NCBI GenBank assembly: GCA_937889655.1
Contig: CALBZG010000154.1
Location: 1 to 6,204, forward strand
Length of the DNA: 6,204 nucleotides
Direction of reading: 5' to 3'
Source: an uncultured Clostridia bacterium
Lineage (GTDB): Bacteria > Bacillota > Clostridia > Peptostreptococcales > Anaerovoracaceae
The position numbers and the translations under genes were made by a program. The notes under the pieces are model-generated. The model had not been told where the DNA came from. It was given only the letters and a program-made list of their open reading frames with translations, and did not search any database. This document shows, in pieces, positions 5,189 to 6,204 of this stretch; position 1 is the stretch's first letter, and the number at the start of each line of letters is the position of its first letter.

Positions 5189-6204
5189 ATGAGAAAGAAA
5201 CTAGCATTATTTATGGTCCTTGTTATGGCAATGTTTGCTTTTGCGGCTTGCGGAGGCACTCCAGAACCGACAGAAGAACCAGAAGCAGCAACGGTCAAGA
5301 CTGGTATGGCTGTAATTACTACAGCGGACAAGTCAGTAAATGCAGGAGAAAAGGATGGCCTTGCCCAGGCGTATTCAAACATTATCGCAGTTACTGTCGA
5401 TGAGACAGGAGTTATAACGAATTGCGTTATCGATGCGGCCCAAACAAATATCAATTTCTCGAAAGAAGGAAAGATCGTAACCCCGCTTGATAGTGAATTT
5501 GTTGGAAAGCTTGAATTAGCCGGAGATTACGGTATGGTTAAAGCTTCTTCCATAGGCAAAGAGTGGAACGAACAGGCAACAGCTTTTGCAGATTATGTAA
5601 TCGGCAAAACTGTAGAGGAAGTGAAGGGAATAGCTGTTGATGCAGAAGGTGTTCCTACAGCAGAAGATTTGACTTCGTCTGTTACCATTCATGTTACCCC
5701 TTACATCAATGCTATTGAAAAAGCTGTAGCTAACGCAGTTGATAAGGGCGCAGCGGCAGATGACAAAATCGGCATCGGCGTTCTCACGACAGTTGCGAAA
5801 TCTACAGATGCTACAGCTGCAGCACCTGGAGTGGCTCAGGCATATTCCAATTATGCGGTGGTAACATTCAATGCAGACGGTGTCATTACCAGTTGCATCA
5901 TCGATGCTTCTCAGACCAACATCAACTTTGATGCTACCGGCACCATCACTACTGATCTGGCTGGTCCATTCCAGACAAAGAACGAACTGGGAGCAGCATA
6001 CGGCATGGTCAAGGCATCATCGATCGGCAAAGAGTGGAATGAACAGGCAGCTGCTTTTTCGGATTATGTAGTAGGCAAAACCGTTGAAGAAGTCAAGGGC
6101 ATTGCGCTCAATGAAGAAGGTGTAGCAGCAGATGCAGATTTAGCTGCTTCTGTAACCGTTCATATCGGACCTTTCATGACAGTGATCGAGAAAGCTTTCA
6201 ATGC
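5189..6204 (+). CDS. pplA: Lipoprotein with two tandem FMN-binding-like domains (PplA-like), 3' end outside the window
   Basis: The reading frame is open for 338 full codons to the window edge. Residues 1-20 are a lipoprotein signal peptide (R2-K3-K4, a hydrophobic core, then F18-A-A-C21), so the mature protein is anchored by C21 on the outer face of the membrane. A short Glu/Pro-rich linker (24-34) precedes two repeats, about 39-184 and 195-338+, offset by 157 residues. Each has an A-Q-A-Y-S-N strand, G-V-I-T-x-C, Q-T-N-I-N-F, then Y-G-M-V-K-A-S-S-I-G-K-E-W-N-E-Q-A, G-K-T-V-E-E-V-K-G-I, and a C-terminal D-L-x-x-S-V-T before a helix. The last part aligns in position with the D-x-x-[ST]-G-A-T flavin-attachment motif of FMN_bind domains, making T166 and T323 candidate FMN acceptors, though G-A is replaced by S-V. 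Beside ndh2, dmkB and dmkA, a two-domain flavin lipoprotein matches PplA, the surface electron carrier of EET. No CxxCH heme motif is present. The exact family is inferred. Confidence 0.75.
   Translation, partial: MRKKLALFMVLVMAMFAFAACGGTPEPTEEPEAATVKTGMAVITTADKSVNAGEKDGLAQAYSNIIAVTVDETGVITNCVIDAAQTNINFSKEGKIVTPLDSEFVGKLELAGDYGMVKASSIGKEWNEQATAFADYVIGKTVEEVKGIAVDAEGVPTAEDLTSSVTIHVTPYINAIEKAVANAVDKGAAADDKIGIGVLTTVAKSTDATAAAPGVAQAYSNYAVVTFNADGVITSCIIDASQTNINFDATGTITTDLAGPFQTKNELGAAYGMVKASSIGKEWNEQAAAFSDYVVGKTVEEVKGIALNEEGVAADADLAASVTVHIGPFMTVIEKAFN
5303..5740 (+). repeat. FMN-binding-like repeat 1 of the lipoprotein
   Basis: Codons 39-184. It contains C79, W126 and the candidate flavin-acceptor T166 (bases 5684-5686), preceded by D160 at the spacing expected for an FMN_bind attachment motif. 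Confidence 0.75.
5771..6204 (+). repeat. FMN-binding-like repeat 2 of the lipoprotein (cut by window end)
   Basis: From codon 195 to the edge. It mirrors repeat 1: C236 matches C79, W283 matches W126, T323 (bases 6155-6157) matches T166. Y271-A287 is identical to Y114-A130 in protein, while 8 of these 17 codons differ silently, so the duplication is old and held by selection. Confidence 0.75.

Noticed and set aside
5176..5454. Minus-strand frame over the lipoprotein signal peptide
   Set aside because: It is antisense to a clear lipobox and strong Shine-Dalgarno, and has no start signal of its own.
5189..6204. Heme cytochrome as the surface electron carrier
   Set aside because: No CxxCH motif in any frame of the lipoprotein; the visible part has just three cysteines.
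1..6204. CRISPR array, tRNA, rRNA or insertion sequence
   Set aside because: No regularly spaced repeats, no recognisable tRNA or rRNA segments, and no transposase or terminal inverted repeats.

Overview
The window looks like chromosomal DNA from a Gram-positive, low-to-moderate GC bacterium, most likely an anaerobic or facultative member of the Firmicutes (Clostridia-like). The reasons are AGGAGG-type ribosome binding sites, a lipobox lipoprotein, a DUF554 membrane protein, and quinone-lipid genes grouped with a type II NADH dehydrogenase. All genes are on the + strand and none is visibly broken. The last gene runs off the right edge. The genus cannot be named from the sequence alone.

Layout. 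Positions 13-711 encode a DUF554 membrane protein and 756-1058 a 100-residue protein that resembles DUF6506; both are of unknown function. After a 114-base gap comes a tight three-gene unit. It starts with a type II NADH dehydrogenase carrying a C-terminal DoxX-like membrane domain (1173-3128, ndh2). Next is a long-chain trans-polyprenyl diphosphate synthase (3121-4107, dmkB), whose start codon overlaps the ndh2 stop. Last is a UbiA-family prenyltransferase (4128-5030, dmkA) with a TTG start behind a strong Shine-Dalgarno. A 158-base gap holds a 17-base palindrome and a TATAAT box. It is followed by a lipoprotein (5189 to beyond 6204) with two tandem domains of about 150 residues that resemble FMN-binding domains (pplA-like).

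How the genes work together. The set Ndh2 + DmkB + DmkA + two-domain flavin lipoprotein matches the core of the flavin-based extracellular electron transfer (EET) locus described in Listeria monocytogenes and other Gram-positives. In that scheme Ndh2 oxidises NADH and reduces a dedicated demethylmenaquinone. DmkB makes the prenyl tail and DmkA attaches it to the naphthoquinone head. Electrons then pass to a surface flavoprotein (PplA) and on to external acceptors. The other known parts (eetA, eetB, the ApbE-type FMN transferase fmnB, and fmnA) are not in the window and may lie to the right of it.

Most noteworthy points: the EET cluster itself; the lipoprotein's flavin-attachment motif, which keeps Asp and Thr but departs from the usual [ST]-G-A-T; one conserved cysteine in each repeat; an Ala/Gly-rich insert in the Ndh2 membrane domain; and a palindrome next to the lipoprotein promoter that could be an operator.
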